From Pyxidicoccus parkwaysis (GTDB lineage Bacteria; Myxococcota; Myxococcia; Myxococcales; Myxococcaceae), in contig NZ_CP071090.1 in the NCBI RefSeq assembly GCF_017301735.1, forward strand, positions 7,678,001 to 7,742,000: DNA of 64,000 nt, given 5' to 3'. A program made the position numbers and the translations under genes. The notes beneath the pieces are model-generated. The model was given only the letters and a program-made list of their open reading frames with translations. It ran no database searches and had not been told where the DNA came from. The stretch's first letter is position 1; every line of letters begins with the position of its first letter. Below, in pieces: positions 9,302-16,605 of the stretch.

Positions 9302-9523
9302 TCAGGGCGGGCGCTCGTCGCAGCCGGCCTGCACGAGCGCGCCGAGGGAGCCGCGACGACATGCGCCCACTGGCACGCGCGTGAGCGTGCGCGGCGAGTG
9401 CGTGGACAGTGCAGGCCGTGGACGCACCGTCCAACTCCAGAGAGCGCGAAACACCGGAGTAGCACTCAACGCCGCATACGCGGGCGAGTTGCTCAGCGGG
9501 ACGACGATGCGCGACGTACCCAT
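9302..9523 (-). CDS. Small hypothetical protein in the leftward early region
   Basis: 73 residues starting MGTSRIVVPLSNSPAYAALS, preceded by a good ribosome site (TTGGAGG, 4 bp before ATG) and rich in G/C at third codon positions. I recognise no domain. It may be a real small leftward gene between the promoter at about 9.8 kb and xis, but other frames are also open here. The 146 bp between it and xis hold nothing I can name. Confidence 0.35.
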   Translation of the reverse strand: MGTSRIVVPLSNSPAYAALSATPVFRALWSWTVRPRPALSTHSPRTLTRVPVGACRRGSLGALVQAGCDERPP

Positions 9524-9778
9524 GGCGCCTCCAACGGCAGGCTGCGGACTGCGGGCGCAGTGCTCTGCGTCTCGGCTCTGTGCTGGGTGAAGCTGGGCGA
9601 GCACGGCGCACCCCGGAAAGACGGCCCCGCGACGGCGACGGGTAGTGCACCGTCGAGGGCCGGAACGTGACGAACGTGGGTTCACCGAAGTGCCACGCCG
9701 CCACGCTCTGAATTCTGTGAGGTGTCCTGGCCGCTACCCGTTGACTGCCGGCTCAGGTACTGCGTGTTTCACTGCGGA

Positions 9779-9807
9779 AAGTGCGCCCGAAGGCTGGGCG
9801 CTGTCAA
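9779..9807 (-). promoter_or_regulatory. Candidate leftward promoter upstream of xis-int
   Basis: A perfect TTGACA at 9807-9802 on the minus strand with a weak -10 (GCACTT, 9784-9779) after 17 bp, placed just after the stop of the gene ending at 9822. It could drive the xis-int leader. The 9524-9778 stretch that follows holds no gene I can support. Confidence 0.35.
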
Positions 9808-9821
9808 GCCCTCGCGTGTCG

Positions 9822-10007
9822 CTACTCGTCCGCGCACTCGGCGAGGTGTGTCTCACCGTGAGACTCGCACGCGTGCGCGCGCCCGCAGTTGCACACCACT
9901 GGCTCGGCGGACGCGCAGCATGCGCCGACGGTGGCGAGCACGCGCCGCGCAGCCGTGACCTGGACGGTCCGTGGCTGGCGACGGTGGCGAGTTGCACGGG
10001 GCGTCAT
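9822..10007 (-). CDS. Small Cys/His-rich protein
   Basis: 61 residues beginning MTPRATRHRRQPRTVQV and ending with a Cys/His cluster (VVCNCGRAHACESHGETH), possibly zinc-binding. The ATG overlaps the stop of the upstream gene (TGATG) and GGAGG stands 8 bp before it, so it is probably translated by coupling. Function unknown. It is the last of three leftward genes from the divergent switch. Confidence 0.55.
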   Translation of the reverse strand: MTPRATRHRRQPRTVQVTAARRVLATVGACCASAEPVVCNCGRAHACESHGETHLAECADE

Positions 10008-10873
10008 CACGGCCGCCTCCGGTCGAAGGACATCGGCATGGCCTTCTCGCCACGCACCGGCACCCAACAGGCCCCGGCGTGCTCAGCGGAGTTCCTCGGG
10101 CAGGGCGGCTTGTCATCGAGCTTCAGCCAGCACCCGCCATTCACCGGGCGCGACGGCGAGGTGCACGGGGGCGTGTCCTGCCCCTTGAGCGGGGCGTCGG
10201 GAACGACGACGCGCCGCTGCACCGTCATCGGCTCCTTCGAGGAGCTGAACTGGAGAATGTCGGCCAGTTCCACATCATCTGCGGTGGCCTGCACCTGCAC
10301 TACCGCCTCAACGGGACTCGGCGGCGGGGTCGTGTCCTGAATGGTTCGCGGCCAGAGAAGCAGCGCCGCGCCCCCTGCGAGCGCGACACTGGGCAGCGCC
10401 CATCGCCACCAGGCTGGGTGAATGGTCGCCCTCGGAGCTTCGGCCTCGACCGAGGGCCTCGGCTCCGGCGAGGGCAACGCGGACTTGGACGGAGGTGTGC
10501 GCTGCAGGTGCGCCACCACACCTACCAGCGGCACCACCGAGCGCAGCAGGTTGGCGGCGTCCTCAAGCGCAGGCTGGGCGTCTACGGCCTCGCCGCGGCG
10601 AACCTCCACCGTCAGGTGGCGCGGCTGATCTCCAGTGCTCACGAGCACCTCCAGGCCGGCGGGGAGCGGCGTCGCCTCCCCGCGCGTAGACGTCTGCACG
10701 ACGGCAGGCGTTCCCACGATGCGCCGCACCGCGAGATACACCTTGGCGTACCCAGGTACGTCCCGCAGGCGCGAGACGTAATGGTGCGTCGAGGTGCCGT
10801 CCGTCCTTCGTACACGTCCCAACGTCGTGCTGTGTGGCGTATTCACAGCGCCCTCTCTCGCTCGGCTGCCCAC
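10007..10873 (-). CDS. Single-pass membrane protein with myxobacterial GGCW-type Cys-rich tail
   Basis: 288 residues from GTG 10873. An alternative GTG at 10846 has a better ribosome site (GAGAGAGG). The N-terminal half has a mixed alpha/beta pattern. One transmembrane segment lies at about 153-168 (WALPSVALAGGAALLLW). After a linker, a C-terminal module contains QDTPPC, GGCWLKLDDKPPCP and GACWVPV. From memory this Cys/Trp module occurs at the ends of myxobacterial Ser/Thr kinases, but no kinase domain is present. The same module recurs in the gene at 27216. It follows the repressor candidate with no gap. Confidence 0.65.
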   Translation of the reverse strand: MGSRAREGAVNTPHSTTLGRVRRTDGTSTHHYVSRLRDVPGYAKVYLAVRRIVGTPAVVQTSTRGEATPLPAGLEVLVSTGDQPRHLTVEVRRGEAVDAQPALEDAANLLRSVVPLVGVVAHLQRTPPSKSALPSPEPRPSVEAEAPRATIHPAWWRWALPSVALAGGAALLLWPRTIQDTTPPPSPVEAVVQVQATADDVELADILQFSSSKEPMTVQRRVVVPDAPLKGQDTPPCTSPSRPVNGGCWLKLDDKPPCPRNSAEHAGACWVPVRGEKAMPMSFDRRRP

Positions 10874-11224
10874 CTACTTTCCGCCTTTCTTCGCGGGCTT
10901 TCCCTGCTCAGCTTCCAGCCCGCGCACCATGAGTCGCGCCATCGCCTCGCGTAGCCACAGCGTGTCGCCCTCACTGCGCGGCTCCAGTCCCTCTTTCTTC
11001 GCGAAGGCGCGCACCGCGTCCATGTGCGGCTCCATGGCGCGGTCGAGGTAGAGGTGCATCCCCACCACCTCCGTCATTAGGTCCGCCTGCTTCCAGCCTG
11101 ACTGCAGGCGTCCCTCAATCCAGTCGGCTTGGTCGTCCGGAGGTCGGAACGCAATGGTCGCGTTCGGCGGCCTCTTCTTCGGGGGCTTGTGGGGCAACAA
11201 AGTCATGGCGTCGGAACTTCGCAC
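10874..11224 (-). CDS. Ribbon-helix-helix-like DNA-binding protein, candidate phage repressor
   Basis: 116 residues from GTG 11224, chosen because AGGAGGT stands five bases upstream. An ATG at 11206 is in the same frame. After a basic N terminus, NATIAFRPPDDQADWIEGRL and the following helices (to about residue 65) have the strand-helix-helix pattern of RHH regulators. It is the first leftward gene from a divergent promoter pair that flanks a perfect 11-bp inverted repeat at 11293-11319. That placement makes it the best candidate for the lysogeny repressor or an early switch protein. I cannot exclude a different role. Confidence 0.6.
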   Translation of the reverse strand: MRSSDAMTLLPHKPPKKRPPNATIAFRPPDDQADWIEGRLQSGWKQADLMTEVVGMHLYLDRAMEPHMDAVRAFAKKEGLEPRSEGDTLWLREAMARLMVRGLEAEQGKPAKKGGK

Positions 11225-11274
11225 ATTGACCTCCTGAGGCGCACTGCTCGCGAGCGCCAGATGTCGAGGTCGGG

Positions 11275-11303
11275 AGGGTAGTGACGGTCGGAGTTGTTTG
11301 CAA
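11275..11303 (-). promoter_or_regulatory. Leftward promoter of the divergent switch
   Basis: Minus-strand TTGCAA (11303-11298), 17-bp spacer, TACCCT (11280-11275). The -35 box lies inside the left arm of the inverted repeat, so an operator-bound protein would cover it. Confidence 0.5.
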
Positions 11304-11319
11304 TCTGCTTGCAAACAAC
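11293..11319. promoter_or_regulatory. Operator: perfect 11-bp inverted repeat
   Basis: GTTGTTTGCAA and TTGCAAACAAC are exact reverse complements separated by TCTGC. The repeat sits between two divergent -35 boxes and is AT-rich in very GC-rich surroundings. It is probably the binding site for the regulator that decides between leftward and rightward transcription. Confidence 0.8.
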
Positions 11320-11348
11320 TTGAAAACACTTGCCGCGCTCGCTACTTT
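11320..11348 (+). promoter_or_regulatory. Rightward early promoter
   Basis: TTGAAA (11320-11325), 17-bp spacer, TACTTT (11343-11348). It abuts the right arm of the operator and points into the recombination genes. Confidence 0.6.
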
Positions 11349-11459
11349 GCGAACCACGGCGGACGGACGGGGCTCCGGGGACGGAGAGGGGCGACGGGCG
11401 GGCGCGAGCGGCACGGGCCGCGAGGACGCCGAGACGCGCAACACACTCAGGGGGTTGTC

Positions 11460-11666
11460 ATGGCGAATGGTGATGCACTCGGTCTGGATGTGATGGACGC
11501 CACCCTCTCCGAGAAGCGGAGCAAGCCGCGCCCAGCGAAGTGGCCCCGCGCCGCGCTTCGGGACCTGTTGGAGTCGGTGGAGTACTACGGCGAGCCGGAG
11601 GGCTGGCCGCCGGGCCTCTACGAGCAGCTCCAGTTCGCGGCGCTGAGCGAGCCGAAGCCTCAGTAG
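11460..11666 (+). CDS. Small early phage protein
   Basis: 68 residues, MANGDALGLDVMDATLSEKR to SEPKPQ, first gene after the rightward early promoter. The middle part (PRAALRDLLESVEYYGEPEG) is probably helical. No family recognised. The ribosome site is weak (GGGGG six bases upstream), so an earlier start is possible, but the frame then reads through the promoter leader. Confidence 0.5.
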   Translation: MANGDALGLDVMDATLSEKRSKPRPAKWPRAALRDLLESVEYYGEPEGWPPGLYEQLQFAALSEPKPQ

Positions 11667-11737
11667 CCCTACCTGCCCAGAGGGCCGCCGCCGGGAGCGC
11701 ATCCCGGCCTCTTCCCCACCACCTGAAGGAGGGCGTC

Positions 11738-11800
11738 GTGACGACGCTGCTGGCGGAGCTTTGTCTCATCGTCGAAGTGCGCCCGGAGGCTCGGCGATGA
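11738..11800 (+). CDS. 20-residue peptide, possible coupling or leader ORF
   Basis: GTG after a strong ribosome site (AAGGAGG) encodes MTTLLAELCLIVEVRPEARR. Its stop overlaps the next ATG (ATGA). It probably serves translation of the gene at 11797 or is a tiny phage protein. Confidence 0.45.
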   Translation: MTTLLAELCLIVEVRPEARR

Positions 11801-12195
11801 GCTGCGCGGGGTCAGAGTCAGTGGGCGAGCTGGGCGATGCGTGCCGCCGTCTCCGGGCGCTGGAGCCGTGGTGGCGCGAGGAGCAGGTGGACGCCATCCG
11901 CGAGGCCATGGCCGATGCTGCGGCCCTCCCCGAGCGCCAGGCGCGCGCCATGGAGGCGCTGCGCGCAGCGGAGGACGCGAGGACCCTCCTCGTGCCGGAC
12001 GGAATCGGGGCCACGCAGGACGTGTGGCGACACGCGCAGGGCTCGGTGGCGCAGTGCCGAGTCGAGCTGGTGTCCCTCCGGCAGGTGGAGGTGGCGCTTC
12101 TGTCGCTGCTCGACTGCGAGGCGTGGTGGGCACTCGTGCGCAGGTGGAAGGCGAGCGTCGCCGCGCTCAACGCGCAGGAGCGCGATGTGAAGTGA
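11797..12195 (+). CDS. Hypothetical helical early protein
   Basis: 132 residues, starting MSCAGSESVGELGDACRRLR, almost entirely alpha-helical with many Ala, Glu and Arg. No family recognised. GGAGG stands upstream and the start overlaps the stop of the 20-residue ORF. It is part of the rightward early group ahead of bet. Confidence 0.65.
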   Translation: MSCAGSESVGELGDACRRLRALEPWWREEQVDAIREAMADAAALPERQARAMEALRAAEDARTLLVPDGIGATQDVWRHAQGSVAQCRVELVSLRQVEVALLSLLDCEAWWALVRRWKASVAALNAQERDVK

Positions 12196-12238
12196 ATGTC
12201 AGACGTAGGGTTTACAGCATGGGACTCAAGAGGTCCCA

Positions 12239-12442
12239 ATGCCTTCCAACTTCCTTTACATCTGTCACGCATTCGCTGAGCACCCAGAGCGCAGTTGGGT
12301 GCTGTGCGAGCGCGAGGACAGGCACGAGGGGGCTCACCGGTGGCGGGACTTCGAGTGGCTGGACGAAGTGGACGACATCACCGCTGAGGAGCGGGAGCTG
12401 CTGCGCCGTGCTGAGCAGGAAGCCGGCGAGCGCTACGAGTGA
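12239..12442 (+). CDS. Small acidic early protein
   Basis: 67 residues, MPSNFLYICHAFAEHPERSW with two Cys early and an acidic helical end (DITAEERELLRRAEQEAGERYE). Function unknown. It ends 13 bp before the bet ATG in the same direction. Confidence 0.55.
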   Translation: MPSNFLYICHAFAEHPERSWVLCEREDRHEGAHRWRDFEWLDEVDDITAEERELLRRAEQEAGERYE

Positions 12443-12455
12443 GGAGACGACACCC

Positions 12456-13475
12456 ATGGCTGACGGCAACGTGCACAACAACAGCGGCTGGACTCCGGAG
12501 CGCATTGAGCTGGTGAAGCGCACCATCTGTCCCAAGGGCATCAGCAACGACGAGTTCGCGCTCTTCATCGAGCAGTGCCGGCGCAGTGGTCTGGACCCGC
12601 TGCTGAAGGAGGCCTTCTGCGTCGCGCGCCGGCTCAACATCGGCAACCGCGAGCGGCCCCAGTGGGTGACGAAGCACGAGTTCCAGCCTAGCGAGGCTGG
12701 CATGCTCGCTCGTGCCGAGCGATTCCCGGACTTCCAAGGGCTCCAGGCGTCCGCCGTCTTCGCGGAGGACGAAATCAGCCTGGACCAGGGCAAGGGCGAG
12801 GTGGTGCACCGCTTCAACCCGGCGAAGCGGAAGGGCGCACTCGTCGGCGCGTGGGCCCGGGTGGTGCGCGACGGGAAGCTGCCCGTCGTGGTGTGGCTGG
12901 ACTTCAGCGGCTACGTCCAGACGACGCCCCTATGGGCGAAGATTCCGGCGACGATGATTGAAAAGTGCGCCCGGGTGGCCGCGCTGCGCAAGGCGTACCC
13001 GGAAGCCTTCGGCGGCCTGTACGTGCGAGAGGAGTTGCCGGCCGACGAAGCAGGTGAAGTGCCCGAGGCTCCAGCGCAGACCCCGGCCGCCGCGCTTCCC
13101 GCAAAGACGGCCACCCGCGAGGCACTGGAGCTGGCGCAGCCTGCGGCCACGAAAGCACCGGAGGCCGCGCCGACGCTGAAGCGTGTCGAGGAGGCGACTC
13201 CGGCGGCGCAGGTGGCGACCGCGAAGTCCCGCCCCTCCGGTGTCGTCGCCTTCGGTCAGTACAAGGGCAAGACGCCCTCGGAGCTGTCGGACCAGGAGCT
13301 GTCCGAGACCATCGACATGGCGAACGTGAAGCTCATGGAGCAGCCGAAGGCGCGCTGGGCTGAAGCGATGCGGCAGAACCTCGCGCTGCTGGAGGCGGAG
13401 GTGGAGTTCCGCTGCCGCGTGCCGGCGCAGACACCGGCCGAGCCCAAGGTCCGCGAGCCGGGCCAGGAAGGCTGA
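12456..13475 (+). CDS. bet: Phage Bet/RecT-family single-strand annealing recombinase
   Basis: 339-residue ssDNA-annealing protein, the phage's own recombinase. It has the same order as the chromosomal copy at 5732: family block from about residue 25 (TICPKGISNDEFALFIEQC) to GGLYVREE, a Pro/Ala linker, and the C-terminal VAFGQYKGKTPSELSDQE module ending in a Glu-rich helix. GAGGAGACG precedes the ATG. No lambda-type exonuclease partner is visible in the window, so the helper nuclease is missing or unrecognised. The two bet proteins are nearly identical in the core while codons differ, showing old common origin rather than a recent copy. Confidence 0.88.
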   Translation: MADGNVHNNSGWTPERIELVKRTICPKGISNDEFALFIEQCRRSGLDPLLKEAFCVARRLNIGNRERPQWVTKHEFQPSEAGMLARAERFPDFQGLQASAVFAEDEISLDQGKGEVVHRFNPAKRKGALVGAWARVVRDGKLPVVVWLDFSGYVQTTPLWAKIPATMIEKCARVAALRKAYPEAFGGLYVREELPADEAGEVPEAPAQTPAAALPAKTATREALELAQPAATKAPEAAPTLKRVEEATPAAQVATAKSRPSGVVAFGQYKGKTPSELSDQELSETIDMANVKLMEQPKARWAEAMRQNLALLEAEVEFRCRVPAQTPAEPKVREPGQEG

Positions 13476-13851
13476 GCCTCACGCACGGCGCGGAGCTGCG
13501 GCCCCAGCTCCGCGTCGTGCCCCGCCGCTTCTTCAGGAGGCGGCCCCCCGCGCCCGCATGGGCGGTGCCTTCTCGTGGTGGTGGGCGAACCACGCAGCAG
13601 CCAGAGGCTGCGGCCTGGGCCGGTCAGCACGGCCCATCACCACACCCGCCGGGTGGTCCGGCGGGGCAGTTCTTCACGGCGCGCGACGCGCGCCACCGCG
13701 GGCCCGGCTCGGGACTCCCCCTCGCCCGAGCCGGTGCCCGCACCTTTTCCCAGTACCGCGACAGCGCCAGGCGCCCGCTCACCACGCACCCGCCGGTTCG
13801 ACTCCGGCGTCGCGGATTCGGCCCAGCCCGCAGTCCTCGCCAGGAGAAGTC
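13476..13851. other. Stretch without a supported gene; hairpin after bet
   Basis: A perfect stem GCGGAGCTG/CAGCTCCGC lies about 22-45 bp after the bet stop, with no T tract. The rest is GC-rich. Long frames run through it but lack ribosome sites and have unnatural compositions, so I call none. Confidence 0.45.
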
Positions 13852-14439
13852 ATGCGCAAAGCCTTATCGCTGTTCCTGCTGTCCCTGCTGGTCTGGCCGC
13901 CCGTGGCGGCGGCAGCGCTCCCCCCGCTTACCGATACGACACCCATCCCCGGGCTCCGGCAGGTGTTCGCGCGTGTCGTGTTCCAGAACTCCTCGCGTCT
14001 TCTGGGCACGTTGCAGAACGCCTTTCGAAACCATGTGGACGTGGGACCGAAGAACCCGCTCAAGCGCGAGGACATCGAGTGCGCCCTGGCACAGTTAGGA
14101 GCGGGGTTCATTCAAGACATGATGCTCAACCCGCCGTCCGTCATGACAGCGGACGACCTCAAGGGCCTGCCCGACGCGCTCGCCCACTACCGCGCGCGTG
14201 AAGCAGAGTGGTGCCGTCCCCCACCAGGAGCTCCGTCCAACCGCGGCGCGGAACTGGTGAAGCTGTGGGTGAAACGGAACACGGAGGGCATGCCCCAGGC
14301 GCGGGCCGTGACGGAGAAGTACGCCGAGCGCGCGGAGAAGGTGAAGGGAACGGAGATGACGGTGGGTGACATCGCGCTCGCCGTGGCCATCGCGCTCGCC
14401 ATCATCGCGAAGGAGACCATTCCCCTGCCCGCGCCATAG
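13852..14439 (+). CDS. Exported hypothetical protein
   Basis: 195 residues with a clear signal peptide (MRKALSLFLLSLLVWPPVAA, cleavage near AAA) and a hydrophobic segment near the C terminus (GDIALAVAIALAIIA). AGGAGAAG stands 4 bp before the ATG. The middle region is mixed helical with two Cys. It might be an envelope-associated lysogenic-conversion protein. No family recognised. Confidence 0.7.
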   Translation: MRKALSLFLLSLLVWPPVAAAALPPLTDTTPIPGLRQVFARVVFQNSSRLLGTLQNAFRNHVDVGPKNPLKREDIECALAQLGAGFIQDMMLNPPSVMTADDLKGLPDALAHYRAREAEWCRPPPGAPSNRGAELVKLWVKRNTEGMPQARAVTEKYAERAEKVKGTEMTVGDIALAVAIALAIIAKETIPLPAP

Positions 14440-14513
14440 CCCTCTCGTGCCTTCCTCGCGGGCGGTGCTGCACGGGCCGCCCGCGCATCCTTCCGCCGTC
14501 CCCAAGGTTCCGT

Positions 14514-14672
14514 ATGGCGTCGTGTTCCGAGCAGGCGAAGTGCGAGCACCGCTCCGGGGCGAAGTTCGGCTGCCCCGTCTGCGTGAGTCGCGTCCGAGGC
14601 AGGCTCTCCGAGTTCCCCCGCCAGGTGGCGGAGGACAGGCGCACGAAGCCGGGCCCCGTCAGCGTGCCCTGA
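14514..14672 (+). CDS. Small Cys-rich phage protein, possibly the 5' part of the next gene
   Basis: 52 residues, MASCSEQAKCEHRSGAKFGC then PVC, a zinc-ribbon-like Cys pattern, with AAGG upstream. It ends at TGA 14670-14672, and the same frame continues open into the gene annotated at 14772. Convincing coding sequence (AERAWAAYSQAYGREQS and following) lies before the first usable start codon there. The two may be one gene broken by a nonsense change, or the stop may be a sequencing error. Confidence 0.5.
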   Translation: MASCSEQAKCEHRSGAKFGCPVCVSRVRGRLSEFPRQVAEDRRTKPGPVSVP

Positions 14673-14771
14673 GGGGTTGCCGAGCGCGCGTGGGCGGCCT
14701 ACTCGCAGGCGTACGGGCGAGAGCAGAGCGTCGAGCGCCTGGCCGAGCGCGGAGGCTTCTCGTGGGGGGAG

Positions 14772-15503
14772 ATGGACATGTTCTTCCCCGGCTGGCGCGA
14801 GGCGACCGACATGTGGAAGCGGCTGGAGGCCGAGCGCGACGCACTCCAGGCCCGGCTGGACGCGGTGGGCACTGCCGTACAGCTCGCGGCCGAAGAGGAG
14901 AAGTTGGCGCGGAACAGCCTTCGCGAGCAGGTACGGCACTTGGACGAGGAGAACGCGCGGCTCCAGTCCAAGGTGCTGGAACTGGAGGCCGCTCTCGAGC
15001 TGGCCCACGCGGGGCTCTGCGACGCGCAGCCCCGTGAGCAGGTGGTCACGTTAGAGAAGGCCCGGGTGGTGGAGGCGCTGCGCCGTCATGTGCTCCCTGG
15101 GGAGGATGAGAACGCGTTGGAGGTGGGCGCGGACGTCGCCGCCCGTGACATTGCCGAGCGCCTCGGCCTCACCCTGGACACGCCAATGCCCGAGAGGCAG
15201 GAGGTGGAAGACGCGGAGCGACCGGTGATGGGCTGCGGCCACGTCAACCGCGAGGATGGCCTCTGCGCCCACCCGGACAACCTGACGCCGGAGTGCCACA
15301 AGGACACGTGCCCTCTGGTGCCGGCCCAGCCTGAGCCGGCCGCGTCGCCACTGGCCCTGGCGCCGCCGTCCACCGAAGGACAGGGCGTGGACTGGCAGGC
15401 AATGGAGCTCGCGCTCAGGGCGGATGCGCCGGCCGATATCCCGTCACGCGAGCCTCTCTCTCCCCGGAACATCACGGACGACGACGGAGGCACAGTCTCG
15501 TGA
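14772..15503 (+). CDS. Hypothetical phage protein with coiled coil and Cys cluster
   Basis: 243 residues from ATG 14772. Residues 15-80 form a coiled coil (MWKRLEAERDALQARL and following). A Cys/His group (GCGHVNREDGLCAHPDN, then CHKDTCPL) in the middle suggests metal binding. The tail is acidic and disordered. Coding character extends about 90 bp upstream of the ATG to an in-frame TGA, so the true protein may be longer (see the entry at 14514). The stop overlaps the next GTG (GTGA). Confidence 0.6.
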   Translation: MDMFFPGWREATDMWKRLEAERDALQARLDAVGTAVQLAAEEEKLARNSLREQVRHLDEENARLQSKVLELEAALELAHAGLCDAQPREQVVTLEKARVVEALRRHVLPGEDENALEVGADVAARDIAERLGLTLDTPMPERQEVEDAERPVMGCGHVNREDGLCAHPDNLTPECHKDTCPLVPAQPEPAASPLALAPPSTEGQGVDWQAMELALRADAPADIPSREPLSPRNITDDDGGTVS

Positions 15504-15823
15504 GCAGGGCTCGGCTCGGCGGCCCTGTCCGCTACGCGCGCGAGGGGCGCGGGGTCTTCCACCTGCCGGTGGCCCGGCCCTGGACATGGGCCGTCACCCA
15601 CCACGGCGCCGACATCCTCTGCTTCAGCGAGGTGGACAACGACGGGCGCCCGCACGCCGTCCACCCGCCGAAGACCCTCCTCGGGTGCGGAGTGAGTCGT
15701 GCTCCGTGGCGGAATGTTATCGGACTGAAAGGCCGAAGCAATTGGTCAAAGCATCCCATCCAGACATTTGGTCCGCGTACGCGAGTCGCAGTAGGCTTAC
15801 CCAAGAAAGAGGCTACCGCTTAG
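15500..15823 (+). CDS. Small phage protein, C terminus probably altered by cargo insertion
   Basis: 107 residues from GTG 15500, translationally coupled to the preceding gene. The first 65 or so residues (ending AVHPPKTLLG) have phage-like GC-rich codons. The rest lies in AT-richer DNA and reads unnaturally, so the 3' end was probably replaced when the FRG/DUF262 insert arrived. Function unknown. Confidence 0.5.
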   Translation: MSRARLGGPVRYAREGRGVFHLPVARPWTWAVTHHGADILCFSEVDNDGRPHAVHPPKTLLGCGVSRAPWRNVIGLKGRSNWSKHPIQTFGPRTRVAVGLPKKEATA

Positions 15824-15846
15824 TTACGCACCACAACGGACGAGTC

Positions 15847-16605
15847 ATGATCCATGAGGCAACAGTAAAAAGCATATCCGAACTCATCACAGCGCTTGCG
15901 GACCTCTCGAAGAAGCTCGACCCCGGCGAGGTAGTTTGGTTCCGAGGGCACGCTAACGAGATCTTCAAGCTACAGCCATCTCTCGCGCGGCACCCCAAAG
16001 GCCTTGAGCGAGAGGCGCTCTTGATAAAGCGGTTCAAGCAAAACGCCTACTCGTTCCGAACGCTCCCACCCCAAAGCGAGTGGGAATGGCTATTCCTAAT
16101 GCAGCACTTTGGAGTTCCAACGCGCCTCTTGGACTGGACGGAGAGTCCCCTCGTGGGTCTCTATTTCGCCGTAAACGATAAGCCCGAGCACGACAGCGCA
16201 GATGGCCATCTATGGGCAATGCTGCCGGCAAAATTCAACTTCGACATCCCTCGCATCCGTCCAATTGTCCCAATCGACATACCAAGCTTTGGGGTTGAAA
16301 AAACCCTGGACGACTATCGACCAGATGTCATGGTGCTCGACACCCATAGCAACAAGCTTCCTGTTGCAGCGATCGCCCACAGACAAAACGAACGAATCAT
16401 GGCACAACTCGGTGTCTTCACAATCATGCACCGAGACACTGCTCCTTTGGAGACACTGGCCGATAAACATCTAGCCAAGTTCACGATTCCGGCCGCCTCC
16501 AAGCCACAAATTAAAACAGAGCTTCTCAATCTTCGAATTACTCGGATGTCGCTATTCCCCGAACTCTCAAGCGTGGCGGCGGTCGCCAATGAGGTCTTGA
16601 CATGA
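15847..16605 (+). CDS. FRG-domain protein
   Basis: 252 residues. The FRG domain is plain: EVVWFRGHANEIFKLQPSLA, then WEWLFLMQHFGVPTRLLDWT and SPLVGLYFAV. FRG proteins (named for the Phe-Arg-Gly motif) are of unknown biochemistry and are often found in mobile, defence-like neighbourhoods. The ATG at 15847 has a poor ribosome site, but the domain begins soon after. The stop overlaps the ATG of the DUF262 gene (ATGA), so they form one translation unit. Codon use is markedly AT-richer than the phage genes on either side, indicating separate acquisition. Confidence 0.8.
   Translation: MIHEATVKSISELITALADLSKKLDPGEVVWFRGHANEIFKLQPSLARHPKGLEREALLIKRFKQNAYSFRTLPPQSEWEWLFLMQHFGVPTRLLDWTESPLVGLYFAVNDKPEHDSADGHLWAMLPAKFNFDIPRIRPIVPIDIPSFGVEKTLDDYRPDVMVLDTHSNKLPVAAIAHRQNERIMAQLGVFTIMHRDTAPLETLADKHLAKFTIPAASKPQIKTELLNLRITRMSLFPELSSVAAVANEVLT

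Noticed and set aside
13558-13851. Upstream extension of the exported protein at 13852
   Set aside because: The frame is open, but the added sequence is non-protein-like and the good ribosome site and signal peptide are at 13852.
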